From: Flaccisagitta enflata
Lineage: Eukaryota > Chaetognatha > Sagittoidea > Aphragmophora
Assembly (NCBI GenBank): GCA_965153355.1
Contig: OZ231126.1
Coordinates: forward strand, 93,558,001 to 93,622,000
Direction of reading: 5' to 3'
DNA length: 64,000 nucleotides
The notes below the pieces were generated by a model. That model did no database searches and was not told the DNA's origin. It worked only from the letters and a program-made list of their open reading frames with translations. How positions within the stretch are numbered: position 1 is the stretch's first letter; each line of letters begins with the position of its first letter. A program made the position numbers and the translations under genes. Below are positions 1 to 11,777 of the stretch, in pieces.

Positions 1-895
1 TGGTAATGCTATCTGACATGGTGAGTGACAACATACTTAAAACAATGACAGAATTGTCAACAGTGAAACTGACAGTTTACAGTAGTCAATCAGATCGTAT
101 ATGCATAGTGACAAAAGTGACAACACTGACAATGACAATGATTCTCAAATGATTCTCAAAGTTCACCTAGATCTAGGGGCTGAAAAAAACCCAATAGCTT
201 AATTTACATAAAAGCATAATTCTAGTTGGCTTGTTGCCCTAGTGAGATGAAATTCTATATGAAGAAAGCCCATGGTTTTGCAAAGCTTCAGTTCTTATTT
301 TATCTCACTGAGTTAACTAGAAGTATGCTTTTCATCAATTTCATGTAAATCAAGCTAAATATTGATACATGTTAGTTTCATCTCGGGTTTTTCTCTACCC
401 TCAGGTCAAGGTGAAGTGATATTGACATTTATTCATTTTCACTTTTAGCAATGACACTAGCATGATTTACATCACATGCGCAACTGTGATTAATATAATT
501 TTTTTTTTAAATTGGTTTTTGTATTCATCAAAACTGGTGAAATATCTTAGATCCATATGAATCATTGAAGTTGAGATCTTGGAAATCAACTACTTATGAT
601 GTTCTTCATGTCCAATCACTACTAGAAAAATAAGTTCAGTTACCATGAGCAATAATGTCTGTACCAAATAGGCTCAATACCCTCAAAGTCTTACAAACTC
701 TTTAACATCATAGCAATCTTTTTAGAATGCTTCAAAATAGTATACACCTGTAGAGTATGGTTTGAAAAGGTCATTTGTAAGTAATGCGGTATTAAATTTT
801 GAAAAAAACCGAGCTTTGAAAAAAACCCTGATAAAAACCGGTCTTTTTAAATAAACCGGGTTTTTTTGGTTTTTTTCAAAAATTTGGTTTTTTTA
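1..895. other. AT-rich non-coding stretch
   Basis: I see no gene or clear repeat boundary here. The first 130 bases contain loosely repeated TGACA motifs. Bases 800-895 are rich in GGTTTTTT and AAAAACC runs. Confidence 0.5.
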
Positions 896-899
896 CATT

Positions 900-1127
900 C
901 CCTGTGAGAAAGCAGATTTCAGCCCTGAGAGGGCAGATTCAAGGCCTGCGAGGGCAGATTCCAAGCTTGAGAGGGCAGATTTCAGGCCTGAAAGGGCAGA
1001 TTTCAGGCCTGAGAGGGCCAGGGGGGACTAACGAACGAACAGACAAACAGATGGACGGACGAACAAAAGTCCCCCTGTGTTCTACAGGACTTCGTCCTCT
1101 TCGGGGCCGCTGCCCAAAAATAGAATA
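900..1127 (+). repeat. GAGAGGGCAGATT minisatellite plus TGTGTTCTACAGGAC module
   Basis: About six imperfect copies of a 20-22 bp unit (GGGCAGATTTCAGGCCTGAGA-like) lead into a GACA/GACG tetranucleotide stretch. Then comes the module TGTGTTCTACAGGAC, with GGGGCCGCTGCCC 20-30 bases later. The same three-part order recurs at 1,240-1,665 and at 54-55 kb, so this is one copy of a dispersed composite repeat. The open frame through it (904-1,131) is a by-product of the 21-bp period. Confidence 0.75.
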
Positions 1128-1239
1128 CTAAAGTCCAAGGTAGTAAGTACTATGGCTGTTTTTCCCTCTTTCCATCTCTCTCAGGTCTTTCTATCTACCT
1201 CTTTACCCATAAACTTTGGCTGCATTAAAAAATCGCACT

Positions 1240-1665
1240 ATGAGGCTAGGATTTGAGCTTGGGGTGGGGGAAGGAACACGGAAGATAGCGGTTTGGGACT
1301 GGAAGTTGGAATTCAAGGCTAGAATTAAGGCCTGCAGAAATCAAGCCTTCAGGTAGGATCTAGGTTTGAGAGGGCCTTGAGGCTGGGATTCGGACCTCAA
1401 GGCTGAAACACAGGCCTCAAGGCTGAGATTCAAGCCTTGAAGAAAGGATTTTAGCCTTGAGGCTGTAATTTGGGCCTTTAGGCTTGGATTTTGACAATGA
1501 GGCTAGGATTTGATCCTAAAGATGGAGGGAATGGACCTACATACATACAGAATGGCGGACAAATGTATGGACAGACGGATGGATGCAAAGATGGATGAAC
1601 AGATTCCCCCTGTGTTCTACAGGACTTCATTGCCTTTGGGGTCTCTGCCCAAAAACACCCGTCAT
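1240..1665 (+). repeat. GGCTNGGATTT minisatellite plus TGTGTTCTACAGGAC module
   Basis: Roughly ten degenerate copies of a 20-bp unit like GGATTTGAGCCTTGAGGCT are followed by an ACAGACGGATGGA tract and the CCCCTGTGTTCTACAGGACT module ending at a CTGCCC motif. It is the same family as the neighbouring copy at 900-1,127 and the large cluster near 55 kb. Confidence 0.75.
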
Positions 1666-1789
1666 CAGCCTATTTTGTCAATGAGAGGCCGTTACTATTG
1701 GGTCATCTGCATGAAATGCCAGATTCTGTTCAGCTTTTACTCAGAGATGTCATATATCTTAGATATCATAGATCTTAGATCTTAGATTT

Positions 1790-3600
1790 CATATATCTTT
1801 AAGATCTAATCAAAATTGGTGAAGTAGTTAAGATTTTACAAGTCTTTGAAATAAAAACTTAAAACTATCAATGACAATAATTTTCAATGAAAATTGTGAA
1901 AGAGAGCAAAAAAAGACTATGTAGACTTAATGGGCTATCAGTTTGAGCTGTGAACGTGGTCTAGAGTGAAAAAAAATATTAGATGCAGTTTCATAAACTT
2001 GTCAAATCATCTTTTGTTCAAAACTAATCTTCCATCTCTGGCTCAAAATATTGCAAAATGATAGAATGGGAAAAACACTGTTCCACCATTTTTACATTAA
2101 AAAAAGAAGTGGCAGGAAGAAAGTTTTTTCTTTAAATACATACAAAATCTATACTACTTGACCAATTTTTATGAAATTTTGATTGAAAAATGTCAATCTA
2201 TACTATTTTAAGAGACAATCAGTGAAAATTTCAAGATATATGGCATCTCTGAGTAAAAACTTAACATAATCCACCATCTCAGGCTGATGACCAGGTATGG
2301 TAAAGACCGAAAATCATTTTTTTTTTGCATTTGAGCCTAAAATTGAACATCATCATTAAAAATCATCTTTCACCATCGTATTTTGTCAATGAGAGGCCTT
2401 TACTGTGGTAATGTGATGTCAAAGGTAGGATATGAAATAGCAATCCTACTGCATGATGACATATGCAACTTGTGTGATGGCCATTTGTGTCCATATATTG
2501 GACAATTACAGCCGGGATCATGGTATAAGAGTCAATAATATGACATTAGAGGGTGAAAAGTAGGAAAAGTTGTTAAAATTAGCGACTTTAGCACCTTGGA
2601 GAGTTGTTAAAATCAGCAACATTAACAACATTGAAAGAAGGGGTTTTCAAATGGTTGTGAAATTAGCGACTTTAACACAAAAATATTTCATCCCTGTTTT
2701 TCCATGTTATGAGAAGAGGAGTATCCCAACTTTTTTTCCCCAAAAGGTCCTCACCCTTTGGGCAACATTTGAGGGAAAAATGAAGAAATTTGAAGATGAC
2801 ATATTCTGAGAAAAATAGGCTAAAACATTTTTTTCCTATGTTTTCTATGTTAAAAGCCATTGGTGAAATTAGCAAAGTCGCTGATTTCACAACACCATGT
2901 GTTAATATCACTAACTCTGCATTCTCCCAGCTGACCTACTACAGATTCAATGATAATACAATGAGAGGGGCAGCAAAATCGATGGCACCCCTACCCACAG
3001 CTTAGATGGGTAATGTCACAAGGAAAACTAAGGTGGCATCTGGAAGCTTATCCCAAAACATTTCCCGCCATTGAGACGTTTTTGGAATTCCCTTCTTTTT
3101 CCCTAGAAAATGGTCATAGAAGGGCTTAATCCAACACTTCTGAAAATGGCTGATTTTCACCCTAAAAAGAGCTGTATCTCAAAAACTAGGTTGAGATTGC
3201 GAAATCGCTTCTATTCGGCAAAGCTATCAGCCACCATCGTTGATGCCCTTGTAGAGACCCTGGTAGAGACCCTGACCCTGGCCCTGATAGAGACCATCTG
3301 AGCTATAGGTAGGGGTGCTAGCGATTTCGGCTGCCCCTTTCACTGTAATATCATTGCTTCTGTAGGTTCTAACTTCTTATGTGTCAAGTCTTGAACTTAG
3401 ATATAGAGGACAATGATTCAGGAGAGGCAAGCGGGTATTTGTCTTATTATCTACCAATACTATTCGTAAAAGAGCAAGACAATGCAAAATGCAAAGTTTG
3501 ACGAATTAGAGGGGAAGTATTCTCAATATTGGAGCGTAAATCATGCAATTAATCGTGAACGCTTATTGCGGACCTTGCAGACGTTGCGGAATTCCTGCAT
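1790..3600. other. non-coding with small local repeats
   Basis: No supported gene. Bases 2,565-2,690 hold degenerate copies of a 25-bp unit around AAATTAGCGACTTTA. Bases 3,240-3,300 hold four copies of a 12-15 bp CCCTGGTAGAGA-type unit. Open frames here are short and show no conserved motif. Confidence 0.5.
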
Positions 3601-3609
3601 TTGTTTAGT

Positions 3610-4920
3610 ATGTGCAGTCTCTCATGAGGTTTCAAATTAGATTTGGATGCGAACTTTGCGTCACAAAATTGAAATGGTTTCTCTCCGGTATGGATTCTTT
3701 CATGCACTTGGAGATGTTCTTGCCTGCCTAAATTTTGATCGCAAAAATAGCATTCCAGCGATTTTTCCCAGAATGAATCTTCATGTGATTCTTCAGCTAG
3801 GATTTACGTGCAAAATCCTTTTTGCAAACTTCGCATGGGAAAGGCTTTTTGTCTGAGTGCGTTTCTAGATGATATTCCAAATATTGTTTTGTTGTAAAAT
3901 CTCTATCGCAAATTTTACATTGGAATTCTTTTTCTTGATTATGTGTCTTTTCGTGCGTCGTTAGATAGGATCGTGTCTTAAAACATCTTCCGCAAGTTGA
4001 ACATTTATAAGATTTCTCCTCATGTACCCGTTCATGGTCCCTGGATTCAGTGGCGAAACCTTTTTTGCATATTTCTCATTCATGCAATGGGTCTACATTA
4101 GCAGTAGGTGCGTCGCTGTGAGTCATTTCATGCAACTTTAAACTATTGCCATGTTTGAAAGATTTTTCACACTTGGTGCACTCGAAAGGCCTTTTATCAG
4201 AATGGGTTTTTCTGATGTTCGGTCAAAATGAAAAGCCGGTTGAAACTAGCGTCACATTTGTCACACTTGAAAGGCCTCTCATTTTTGTGACATTTGAAAC
4301 CTTCATTTGTCGTTTACTTGGCGTCGCTTTGATCACAGGGAAATAAGGTTATCCCATTCTCTGCGTGCATTAATTTCTTATGCTGCTGAAGATTTCCTTT
4401 TTGGGTAAAGAATTTGTCGCAAATGTCACATGTGAATTTATATTTTGAGTGTACTCCTGTGACATGTATGAAAGTTGGACAACACTATGTTTAAACTTCC
4501 CGCTGAGACAAACCGTAACCCACATACGAGACAAGCGTATGGCTTTTCTCCTCTATGCAATCGTCGATGCTTACTTAGAGTATCCCTCATGATAACTTTG
4601 TCACATTGGTCGCACTTCAGGAGTTCATGAGCCCGGGGATTTTCTCTGCGAATTTTTGTTCCCGATGAATTTTCGATGGACTGGTGGACATATTTTTCGT
4701 GCGTTTTTAAATTCCCCGCCCGTGTAAAATGCACTCCGCAGATTTTGCAATCGAATGGTTTTTCTCCAGTGTGTGTCGTCTTGTGTAATTTCAAATTTTG
4801 AGGACTAGCAAATCCTTTTCCGCATTTATCGCAAGCACCTGCCAATTCTCCTTGGTGTCGCAGTTTATGCAATTTTAATTCAGCGCGCTTAACAAATGAC
4901 TTCGTACATAGAGAATGGTT
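3610..4920 (-). pseudogene. decayed C2H2 zinc-finger array (about 15 fingers)
   Basis: Read on the minus strand from 4,920 down, the sequence encodes consecutive C2H2 finger units with H-x-GEKPF-type linkers. Good ones are CDKCGKGFASPQNLKLH, CKICGVHFTRAGNLKTHE, CDICDKFFTQKGNLQQHK, CTKCEKSFKHGNSLKLHE and CKICDRDFTTKQYLEYH. About 15 units can be counted. The only long open part is 4,438-4,872, covering fingers 2-5. Below it the frame shifts near 4,480. Stops interrupt the array near 4,320 (after SDAK), near 4,080 (LHE*EIC) and near 3,800 (ARKS*LKNH), with more frame changes near 4,200 and 3,770. Intact genes of this family are nuclear DNA-binding proteins. This copy cannot make a full protein unless the breaks are assembly errors. 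Its 5' end meets a retroelement fragment, so the start is missing. Confidence 0.85.
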
Positions 4921-5240
4921 TGTTAAATTTTTCTATCTATGACAAGAGGGATGACTTCAATTTTGAAATAGTAAATTTCCCTTTCATGGATAGCTGTATT
5001 CCAAAAAAGTCAGCATTAGGAGTTTTTTATAGTCAAATGATTAGATTTGCTCAAATTAATTCTAGCTATCATGGCTTTAAGGATAAGTGTAAAAACTTAA
5101 CTGAGAGGCTACTGAGGCAAGGTTACAAAATGGCAGATCTAAGAAGGCTTAGTTTACGATTTTTTAAGGAGAGGAATAATATCTTATTAAGATATAATAT
5201 AAACAGTGCTAATATTCTAATCAAAGATATATTACCATAA
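4911..5240 (+). mobile_element. retroelement ORF2 C-terminal fragment
   Basis: The plus frame ending at 5,240 contains NFSIYDKRDDFNFEIVNFPF, then IPKKSALGVFYSQMIRFAQ and LTERLLRQGYK. From memory of metazoan retroelement proteins, a Y-D-K-R-D-D-F-N-F-x-I-V-N-F-P block followed by a Y/F-x-S-Q-x-I-R-x-A/S block lies downstream of the reverse transcriptase domain. No YADD catalytic box is present, so only the tail remains. The upstream ATG at 4,896 lies in zinc-finger-derived sequence and is probably not a real start. I am not sure of the clade (LINE-like or other). Confidence 0.65.
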
Positions 5241-5765
5241 TAAGTCTTGGAAGATTATCACTGGTTATTGTTGAGTGAGTGGGTCAATTGGCTTCTCCTC
5301 AATAATTTTTGACTTGTGATAGTCTTTCAAATCTAATCTCAATAGTAACTAATATCAATTCTAGTATATTATATATCCAATGGAGGCACCTTTTGGTGGA
5401 CGCGCCTGCACCTGAGTATTGGATTTAAAGCGTCGAAACTCAATCTAGGGTGTAGGTATCCAACTGATGACCAGAAATTGGATATGTTAAAATATTCTAA
5501 GGAGAACTAAATTCTTTTCTAAATATGGCAAAGTACTTTATACCCCTTCATGGTGACCTATCATCCCATGATATATCTTCTTGAAGATGAATTCCTATTC
5601 GTCCAATCATTAAGATTTCCCTTTAACACAAAATAGTATAAATTGTCCATATTCCCACCCCCATGGTTTAATTGAAAGGAGGGGTAACAGCTAGGGAGTC
5701 GGATCCCCATAGCTCCTTCTTTTCAATTAGATTTAAGCTTCGCTGAATTGACTATCCCTGTCAAT
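5241..5765 (+). mobile_element. probable 3' untranslated part of the same retroelement
   Basis: The stretch after the retroelement stop is higher in GC than its surroundings and ends in a GGGAGTCGGATCCCC block near 5,700. I infer that it belongs to the element because it directly continues the fragment. Its exact end and any poly(A) tail are not visible. Confidence 0.3.
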
Positions 5766-6460
5766 GCCAGAAGTCAGCATTAACATTTATACCCTAACCT
5801 AATAGCTATAATGAAAAATCATAATTGTTTGAGAGATAAGACAAAAGTCTTGTTTTCTGCATAAAAATTACTTAAGACACGGTGCAAGATCGCGTGAAAT
5901 TTGGCTTTCACCAAGGTCAAAAAATTTAGTTGTCATAAAACAATTTTTTCTTGAATTTTTGCTTAACATATAATTTTGTGATAATAAAACAAAAAAAATC
6001 AATGCAAAATCTGTTTTAGTTAGGTAAATATTAATTATTATATATTTAAATATGATTTATTTAGTTTTTCAGTTTTTTTTTTTTTGTATTTTTTCAGTTT
6101 TCTGCATCAGAAAATGTTTCAAAATGCTCTAAACATATTTTTGATGATTACAAAATGTATAATAGAACATTTTCATGTAATTCATTACTGTTATATAAGA
6201 TTTCATGAAAAAAAGTTCAGAAAACAGACATTTTTTGCTTATTATTCACCTTGTCATAAAACGGTTTCTTCTCCATGAGATATTTTCTTGCAATCTTTTA
6301 TTCAGCAATTGTCCATACATTCACTTAATCATGAATGATATCACAAAGCTGTTCTTTCATTCATTCATTCATATATTCATTCAATCACTCATTCATTCAC
6401 TTGTTCATTTATTTATTCATTCAATCATTCACAATTGCAAATTGTTATCATAACGTAGTA
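5766..6460. other. AT-rich non-coding
   Basis: No gene seen. It is rich in T and A runs. Bases 6,355-6,430 are a TTCATTCA-type simple repeat. Confidence 0.5.
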
Positions 6461-6462
6461 GT

Positions 6463-6501
6463 TGTCGTTACTGTTGTTGTTATTGATGTTGTTGTTATTG
6501 A

Positions 6502-6587
<86 letters not shown>

Positions 6588-6640
6588 TCCTCATCTCCGT
6601 CATCATTTTTTGTTGTTGTTACTATTTGTATTATGAATCA
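6463..6640 (+). repeat. (TTG)n microsatellite
   Basis: Near-perfect GTT/TTG repeats with occasional GAT or TAT interruptions. The long valine or leucine open frames through it are artefacts of the triplet period. Confidence 0.95.
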
Positions 6641-6720
6641 GAACATAGATATTCAACCCCAGTCGTAAGACGACTTCCCTCAGAAGGCAACACTTGTGTT
6701 TCAAAGAAGGTCAAAATAGA

Positions 6721-6869
6721 AACAAGGCGGGATACATGGCCAATACCAGTCGCGGACTGGTGGGCAGGGGCAGAAACGCTGGTTTTTCCACTTTTCAACT
6801 TGTGCTCACCAACCGACTGATGGACGGACGGATGGACAAAGCCTCTTATAGAGTCGCGCGTCCGCGACT
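6721..6869 (+). repeat. HMR copy, short type
   Basis: Starts AACAAGGCGGGATAC, carries GTGGGCAGGGGC and a GGACGGACGGATGGAC core, and ends in hairpin GTCGCG-CGTC-CGCGAC plus T. Flanking A residues follow the end. Confidence 0.85.
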
Positions 6870-6994
6870 AAAAATGTGTAAATCAGAATGCAAAAATAAG
6901 TGAATGAAAGTGATTGAGATGGTTCAGACATAATACTTAAAAAAGAAATTTACATTTACTTAGCAAGAGGACCAAGTTTAGCCAATGTTACCAA

Positions 6995-7400
6995 AAAAAT
7001 TGTTTTGAAAATTTGAACTTATTTTATTTTTGGTCACTGACAGGGGGCCGGGGGCTGGTCGAAATTCTAAATTTGCATAGGAAATGAAAAAAATGAAAAA
7101 ACATAGTTCTCCTCCCAAATTGATTACAGAGAGAACAATGTTTTTTTTTAAATGCAAAATTTCCTTGTGTTTGGCTTTCTTAGAATTTCGACCTCAGAAA
7201 TGAAAAAAAAATGTAATTCACTAAAAAACATCATTTTCATGTTTTTTTTCTTGTGAATCGCATAGTTCAAATTACATCTTAAGTCAGAATATGATAAAAA
7301 TCTATGCATCAAGTGTTCTTGGAGACAATTTGTCCACTAAAAGCATTCCAGCTTCATTATTGTCCTGATAATAATGCAAAAAGTATGGTGAAACACTTCA
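6995..7400 (+). repeat. dispersed repeat, pair of 23,575-23,990
   Basis: Landmarks such as GTCACTGACAGGGGG, CATAGTTCTC, TTGGCTTTCTTAGAATTT and CCTGATAATAATGCAAA recur in inverted order at 23,575-23,990. A weaker relative lies near 8,940-9,020. No coding potential seen. Confidence 0.6.
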
Positions 7401-7429
7401 TTTTCCTTCATAACTTTTCTGTCTTACTC

Positions 7430-7530
7430 TGTCTGTCTTGTCTTTCTGGTCTCACTCTCTCTGTCAGTCAGTCTGTCTGTCTGTCTGTCCGTTTGTCTGT
7501 TTCTCTGTCTCTCTCTCTCTCTCTCCCTTC
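7430..7530 (+). repeat. (TCTG)n/(TC)n microsatellite
   Basis: Tetranucleotide GTCT repeats grade into TC dinucleotides. Confidence 0.9.
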
Positions 7531-7911
7531 AGCATTTTCCCTGCCCCCATAAATTTCTAGGTCCTTGAAACTGAAATCTCAAATGTGTTAACCCTGCCAG
7601 ACCAATGCTTAATGTAACACATCACAATATACAAGAACTGAGGTAAATTCACTGTCCACAAGAATCTGGCAGCCATACGGAGATCTTGAGTGGCAAAAAC
7701 AGGCCAAAAATTAATCAATATAGCCAAAAACAGTTTTTTTTTTCAAAAATATCAGTTATTCATAATTTTCATTTTTAGCCAATCTCAATCAATCAAGTCT
7801 GAACTAGGGAAAACATACTCATCAAGAGCTTTGGACACTGACACTGGCGTCATAACAGTCCAAAACCAAGCCAAAAATAGGCTTAAATGGTCAAAATCAA
7901 CATGTACATTA

Positions 7912-8133
7912 ACAAGGCCGGATACATGGCTACCCCAGTTAGGTGCGGGTGGGCAGGGGCTGAATATGAGGTCACTTGATCACTTGGGCGAGAGCAGTGA
8001 GGCTAAAGTCCGCAAAAACCCAAATAAAGTAAAGTGTGATGGACTGACGGACTGACCAATGGACTGACGAACTGACGGACTGACAGACCGACAGACTAAT
8101 AAAACAGGGTGTAGAGTCGCATAGCACGCAACT
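7912..8133 (+). repeat. HMR copy, long type
   Basis: Starts AACAAGGCCGGATACATGGC, has GGGTGGGCAGGGGC and GAGGTCA motifs, a GGACTGACGGACTGAC core, and ends GTCGCATAGCACGCAACT. Two pairs of its terminal hairpin are mismatched, so it is probably an older copy. Confidence 0.85.
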
Positions 8134-8139
8134 AAAAAA

Positions 8140-9830
8140 GATCATCGTAACTTACAATTTCTTTCAACATACGGGCCAAGAAAAGTCAAGGATGTGCCAA
8201 AAATTTGCGTTACAATGAACTGGTTGATGAAAATGCAGATTTTGTCCATTATAGCCCATTTTTTGCCTGTTTTTGGCCTGTTGTGACCCAGGCATCAATG
8301 TTTAACGCTCTCAATGACTATATCTGTCCTATTTCTGACTTAAGTGACTGAGGTTAGCTATAAGATGCTCAATATCTCAGATATTTTTGGGAAAAGATGC
8401 TGTTTTTGGCTGTTTTGCCCCATTTTAGCCTGTTTTGGCTCATTCAAGATTCCCGTTTGACAGCCAGATTCTCTTGGACAATGTATTGACTTATGTTCTT
8501 ATGAGGTTTAAGTGAAAAACTCAACCAAGTGACCACAGCATACTCAAAATAGCCAAAAAGCACATTTTTACCCCAGAAATTGCAAAAAAATGGATTTTTG
8601 AAAAGGAAGTTAAAAAAATATCCAAAAATTAAGGTCAAATTCCTGTTCAGCTTGAAAAAATTTATCAGAAAAGTGAAGTTTCTGAGTTTTTTCGGCAATT
8701 TTGGACCCATGCTTAAGAATCTGCTATAAAGCTCCCTGACTGTTGAGGCCCCTGGGTCTCAAGGCCCTAAAAAACCAACTAACTCTGCTCATTTTGGTCT
8801 CTTAAGGGTTGAATTGTAACCAAAACAAAATATTTGAAAGATTTGAAAAGTTTTTGTTATTATTCTAATTGTATTTCTATAGGATACTTTGAAGGAATTT
8901 GGCATTAGAAAATGAGTCAGAACCACTCTCATTGAAAATAACAAATTTGCATAGAAAATGAGAAATTGGGAAAACGAAAAACATAGGTTCCTAGCAAAAT
9001 TGATTATCTAGGTCCCCATGTTTTCAAAAATGCAAAAGTTTTGTCCGTTTAATTTATTTGTTATTTTCAAATTGCAGAATGTTTTTTTCCAAAATCTAAA
9101 ATTGTCTTACATCGAATCAAAAAAAATATCAAAATCGCATCTTAAAATCATCGCAGACAGACCAAATTTGAAACACAATAAGCCATTTAGTACTTTTAAC
9201 CAGCTCTCAAATTTTATGAGGCTGGGTCTGCAGGAAGTATGCTTAAAATTGACTGGATTAACTTTTTTGCATTTTTTCTTTTTTTTTGTTGTAATTTTGA
9301 GAATCTGAAAAAATGTACTATTTTTGTACCTAAATTTTGAGTCTGTAGATAGCCAATTTTTTTGTTCAAACCTTGTGATGCCTTGAGTGGGTTCGGTTTG
9401 TAAAAAGAGGAGATTTTTTAGTTTTCTGTAGACAACAGCCATAAAAAATCAAGGCATTTTATTCATTGTTGCCAGATTCTGATTTTTTGGCACTTTTTCT
9501 TAAAGATTTAACAATATATACGGCCCCAAACTGGCCATGATGGCCACCTGACCTAAGAGGATTTACTTTATATAATACTTGGGTACATCTGGTAACTTGC
9601 AGGATAATTTTTGCATAACTTTTGGATACAAAAAATATGCTAAATTTGTGTGACTGGTAATTTTCACGCCATCTTGCTCCGTGTCTTATCCAAAGGTTTT
9701 GAATTTCAGTAACCACTAAATTTAGGTCGTACCTAAAATTGGATATGTAACTATATGAGTGGAAGCATATACTAAACAGAAATGAGTAGCTTTTGAATGT
9801 TTTATTTTACTTTTATATGTTAAGTTTATT
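8140..9830. other. AT-rich non-coding
   Basis: No supported gene. Bases 8,260-8,450 are rich in TTTTGGCC/TGTTTTGGC words. Bases 8,940-9,020 resemble the dispersed repeat at 6,995-7,400. Confidence 0.45.
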
Positions 9831-9832
9831 TC

Positions 9833-10108
9833 TCAAAAACGTTTTCCTAAAGTTTTTTGTAAGATACTTTTTGTTGCACATTTCATAAGTCGCATCTGTG
9901 GGGTTTTACCTCCGAATGAAAATGCATGTGCTTTCTCAGATGATTCTTGCTCACCAATTTCCCGCAAATACTGCAAGAGACGGAACTCGTCGTTTCTGGC
10001 ATTTTCGGCGTCGCAAAAATCCAGTCGCGATTGATTTTTTACGATTGCCTCTGCTGTCGATAATTTGAGATTTTGCGGGGTTCTCCCACCTTCAATGATT
10101 TTTTCCAT
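9833..10108 (-). pseudogene. second C2H2 zinc-finger relic
   Basis: On the minus strand, from about 10,010 down, one frame reads SVSCSICGKLVSKNHLRKH. This fits C-x2-C-x12-H-x4-H, with HMHFH completing the finger. A linker (SEVKPHRCDL) follows and then a stop. The next finger start (CNKKYLTKN) is visible only after a frame change. A different frame is open from an ATG at 10,108 (MEKIIEGGRTPQNLKLSTAE), so the possible N-terminus and the finger are out of register. I read this as a broken zinc-finger gene, though an unrecognised intron could also join the frames. It lies 450 bp from, and divergent to, the coiled-coil gene. Confidence 0.55.
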
Positions 10109-10399
10109 GGTTGTACGTTTCTTAATTTAAGTCTCTGTTATATAGAATCAGACGATTATCGATTTGTAAAAGGCTTGAGGATATGTTTTTTATTCTGAGG
10201 CATTCATAGATCTACAGTCAGTTATATTGTCGGGTCATTTTTATATTTTATCACTCGGCGACTGGGATTATCCGTCGATGATTAGATCGAGCAGGTGTGA
10301 CTTTACCGTGGACACAATAGTCGGGTTCTTTCGCATCACTGTTGACTGTTGACCACTGAATCAAGTCTGATTAGTCACATGCCTCTCCCTTTTTTGTCT

Positions 10400-10550
<151 letters not shown>

Positions 10551-10555
10551 CACAG

Positions 10556-10822
10556 ATGGCGTTAACAAAGGCTTCTGGCAAAAAGAACGCCTTAACGGCC
10601 AAATACCGTCGATGGCGTCGCGACGGCGAACGCGAGATGCGCGAAGCCGCGGAGGCTTTGGAGACCGAAAGGATCGAGTTGACGAAAGAGTTGGAGAAGG
10701 CCAAAGAAGACGCGGCAACGACCAAGATGAAGCTGGAAAAGGAGAAAGAACTTCGAGGAAAGATCGAAGGAAAGCAGGAGAAACTGCACGAGGAAATGCG
10801 AGAATATTTGTTGCAGCTGCAA
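10556..10822 (+). CDS. coiled-coil protein, exon with possible start
   Basis: Open in phase 0 from ATGGCG to a donor at CTGCAA|GTACGT (89 codons). The protein opens MALTKASGKKNALTAK, then a basic stretch (YRRWRRDGE). From about residue 23 it is a continuous charged heptad pattern rich in E, K, L and A (TERIELTKELEKAKEDA, KMKLEKEKELRGKIEGKQ), typical of a long coiled coil. It splices in frame to the exon at 11,229, which continues the heptads. GC content is well above the surrounding repeats. The ATG directly follows an acceptor-like CAG, so it may be the true start after a 5' UTR intron, or an internal methionine with earlier exons upstream. I do not recognise the family and infer no function beyond a structural or scaffolding coiled coil. 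Confidence 0.7.
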
Positions 10823-10834
10823 GTACGTGCTGAA

Positions 10835-10953
10835 AGGAAGAAAGGAGGAAAGGAAGAAAGGAAGAAAGGAAGAAAGGAAGAAAGGAAGAAAGGAAGAAAG
10901 GAAGAAAGAAAGAAAGAAAGAAACAAACAAACAAACAAACAAACAAACAAACA

Positions 10954-10993
<40 letters not shown>

Positions 10994-10996
10994 ATT

Positions 10997-11031
<35 letters not shown>

Positions 11032-11035
11032 GTAG
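10835..11035 (+). repeat. (GGAAA)n/(GAAA)n/(CAAA)n microsatellite in the intron
   Basis: AAAG-based repeats with GGAAAG units, a short ACAA block near 10,925-10,955, then pure GAAA. It fills half of the 406-bp intron 10,823-11,228. Confidence 0.95.
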
Positions 11036-11228
11036 AGAGAAGGACAGGGAAGATGGAGAAGCATGGAGGTAAGATGAATGAGATTGAGTAGGCCGAAATG
11101 AAAGATAGAATTAGAAGCGGAAAGCGTTCAAGACAATGCTATCTACAAAAGACGTCCTTATTCAATACAACTCCACAGGAGAAAAAGAAAAGACAAAAAA
11201 CAAAAGACGTCCCTTTTCAATCCCTCAG

Positions 11229-11576
11229 GAAAAAGAAGAAGCTTTGAACTCGAAGACCATGTCGGCCAATTTATTAGATAAGAAGCTGAAAGGACTCGAA
11301 GGTGAAAATCGGCGCCTGTTGGACGCCTTAAAAGCCTTCGGTCGACGCAGCCTCAATAACGCCGTCAACACCAACCACCTCGTCGGAACAGGAGGCGTTG
11401 GAGGGGGTATGACTTCCGGTGGCGTTAAAGGCGGCGTCAGCGGGGTTTTTGGCTCGGCAACATCGACGACGACGCCGTTGGGGATTTCACGTCCGTTTCG
11501 AACTGTGACGCCGCTGCATCGAGTGACGCCGGAATTGAACCAACTCACAGTACAAGTCAACGAAGGAACAAGTTAG
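11229..11576 (+). CDS. coiled-coil protein, terminal exon
   Basis: Begins after the acceptor CCCTCAG in phase 0 and runs 115 codons to TAG at 11,574. The first 45 residues complete the coiled coil (EKEEALNSKTMSANLLDK, LEGENRRLLDALKAFGRR). The rest is a glycine-rich linker (VGTGGVGGGMTSGGVKGG) and a Ser/Thr/Pro tail (TTTPLGISRPFRTVTPLHR) that looks disordered. Joined to 10,556-10,822 this gives 204 residues. An AATAAA lies about 200 bp downstream. The acceptor region is locally duplicated: ACAAAAGACGTCC and a CAG occur at 11,150-11,180 and again at 11,205-11,228. The upstream acceptor leads to a stop after 21 codons, so I chose the downstream one. Confidence 0.7.
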   Translation, partial: EKEEALNSKTMSANLLDKKLKGLEGENRRLLDALKAFGRRSLNNAVNTNHLVGTGGVGGGMTSGGVKGGVSGVFGSATSTTTPLGISRPFRTVTPLHRVTPELNQLTVQVNEGTS

Positions 11577-11771
11577 TATAGGGGCATGGATGGAAGAATT
11601 GAGAAGGAGAGGACAAAGGGAGAAGATAGAAAAATGAAAAAAAAAGAAGACCAAAAAAAGAAGACCAATAAAAAAAAAAAAAAAAAAAAAAAAAGAAGAA
11701 GAGAAAGAAAAAGAAGATGAAGATTGAAATGACTTTCCTATTCATCTTCCATGTTCTCTCTTGCAAAATTG

Positions 11772-11777
11772 AATAAA
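11772..11777 (+). terminator. poly(A) signal of the coiled-coil gene
   Basis: Canonical AATAAA about 200 bp after the TAG stop. An A-rich tract (11,636-11,715) lies between the two. Confidence 0.5.
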
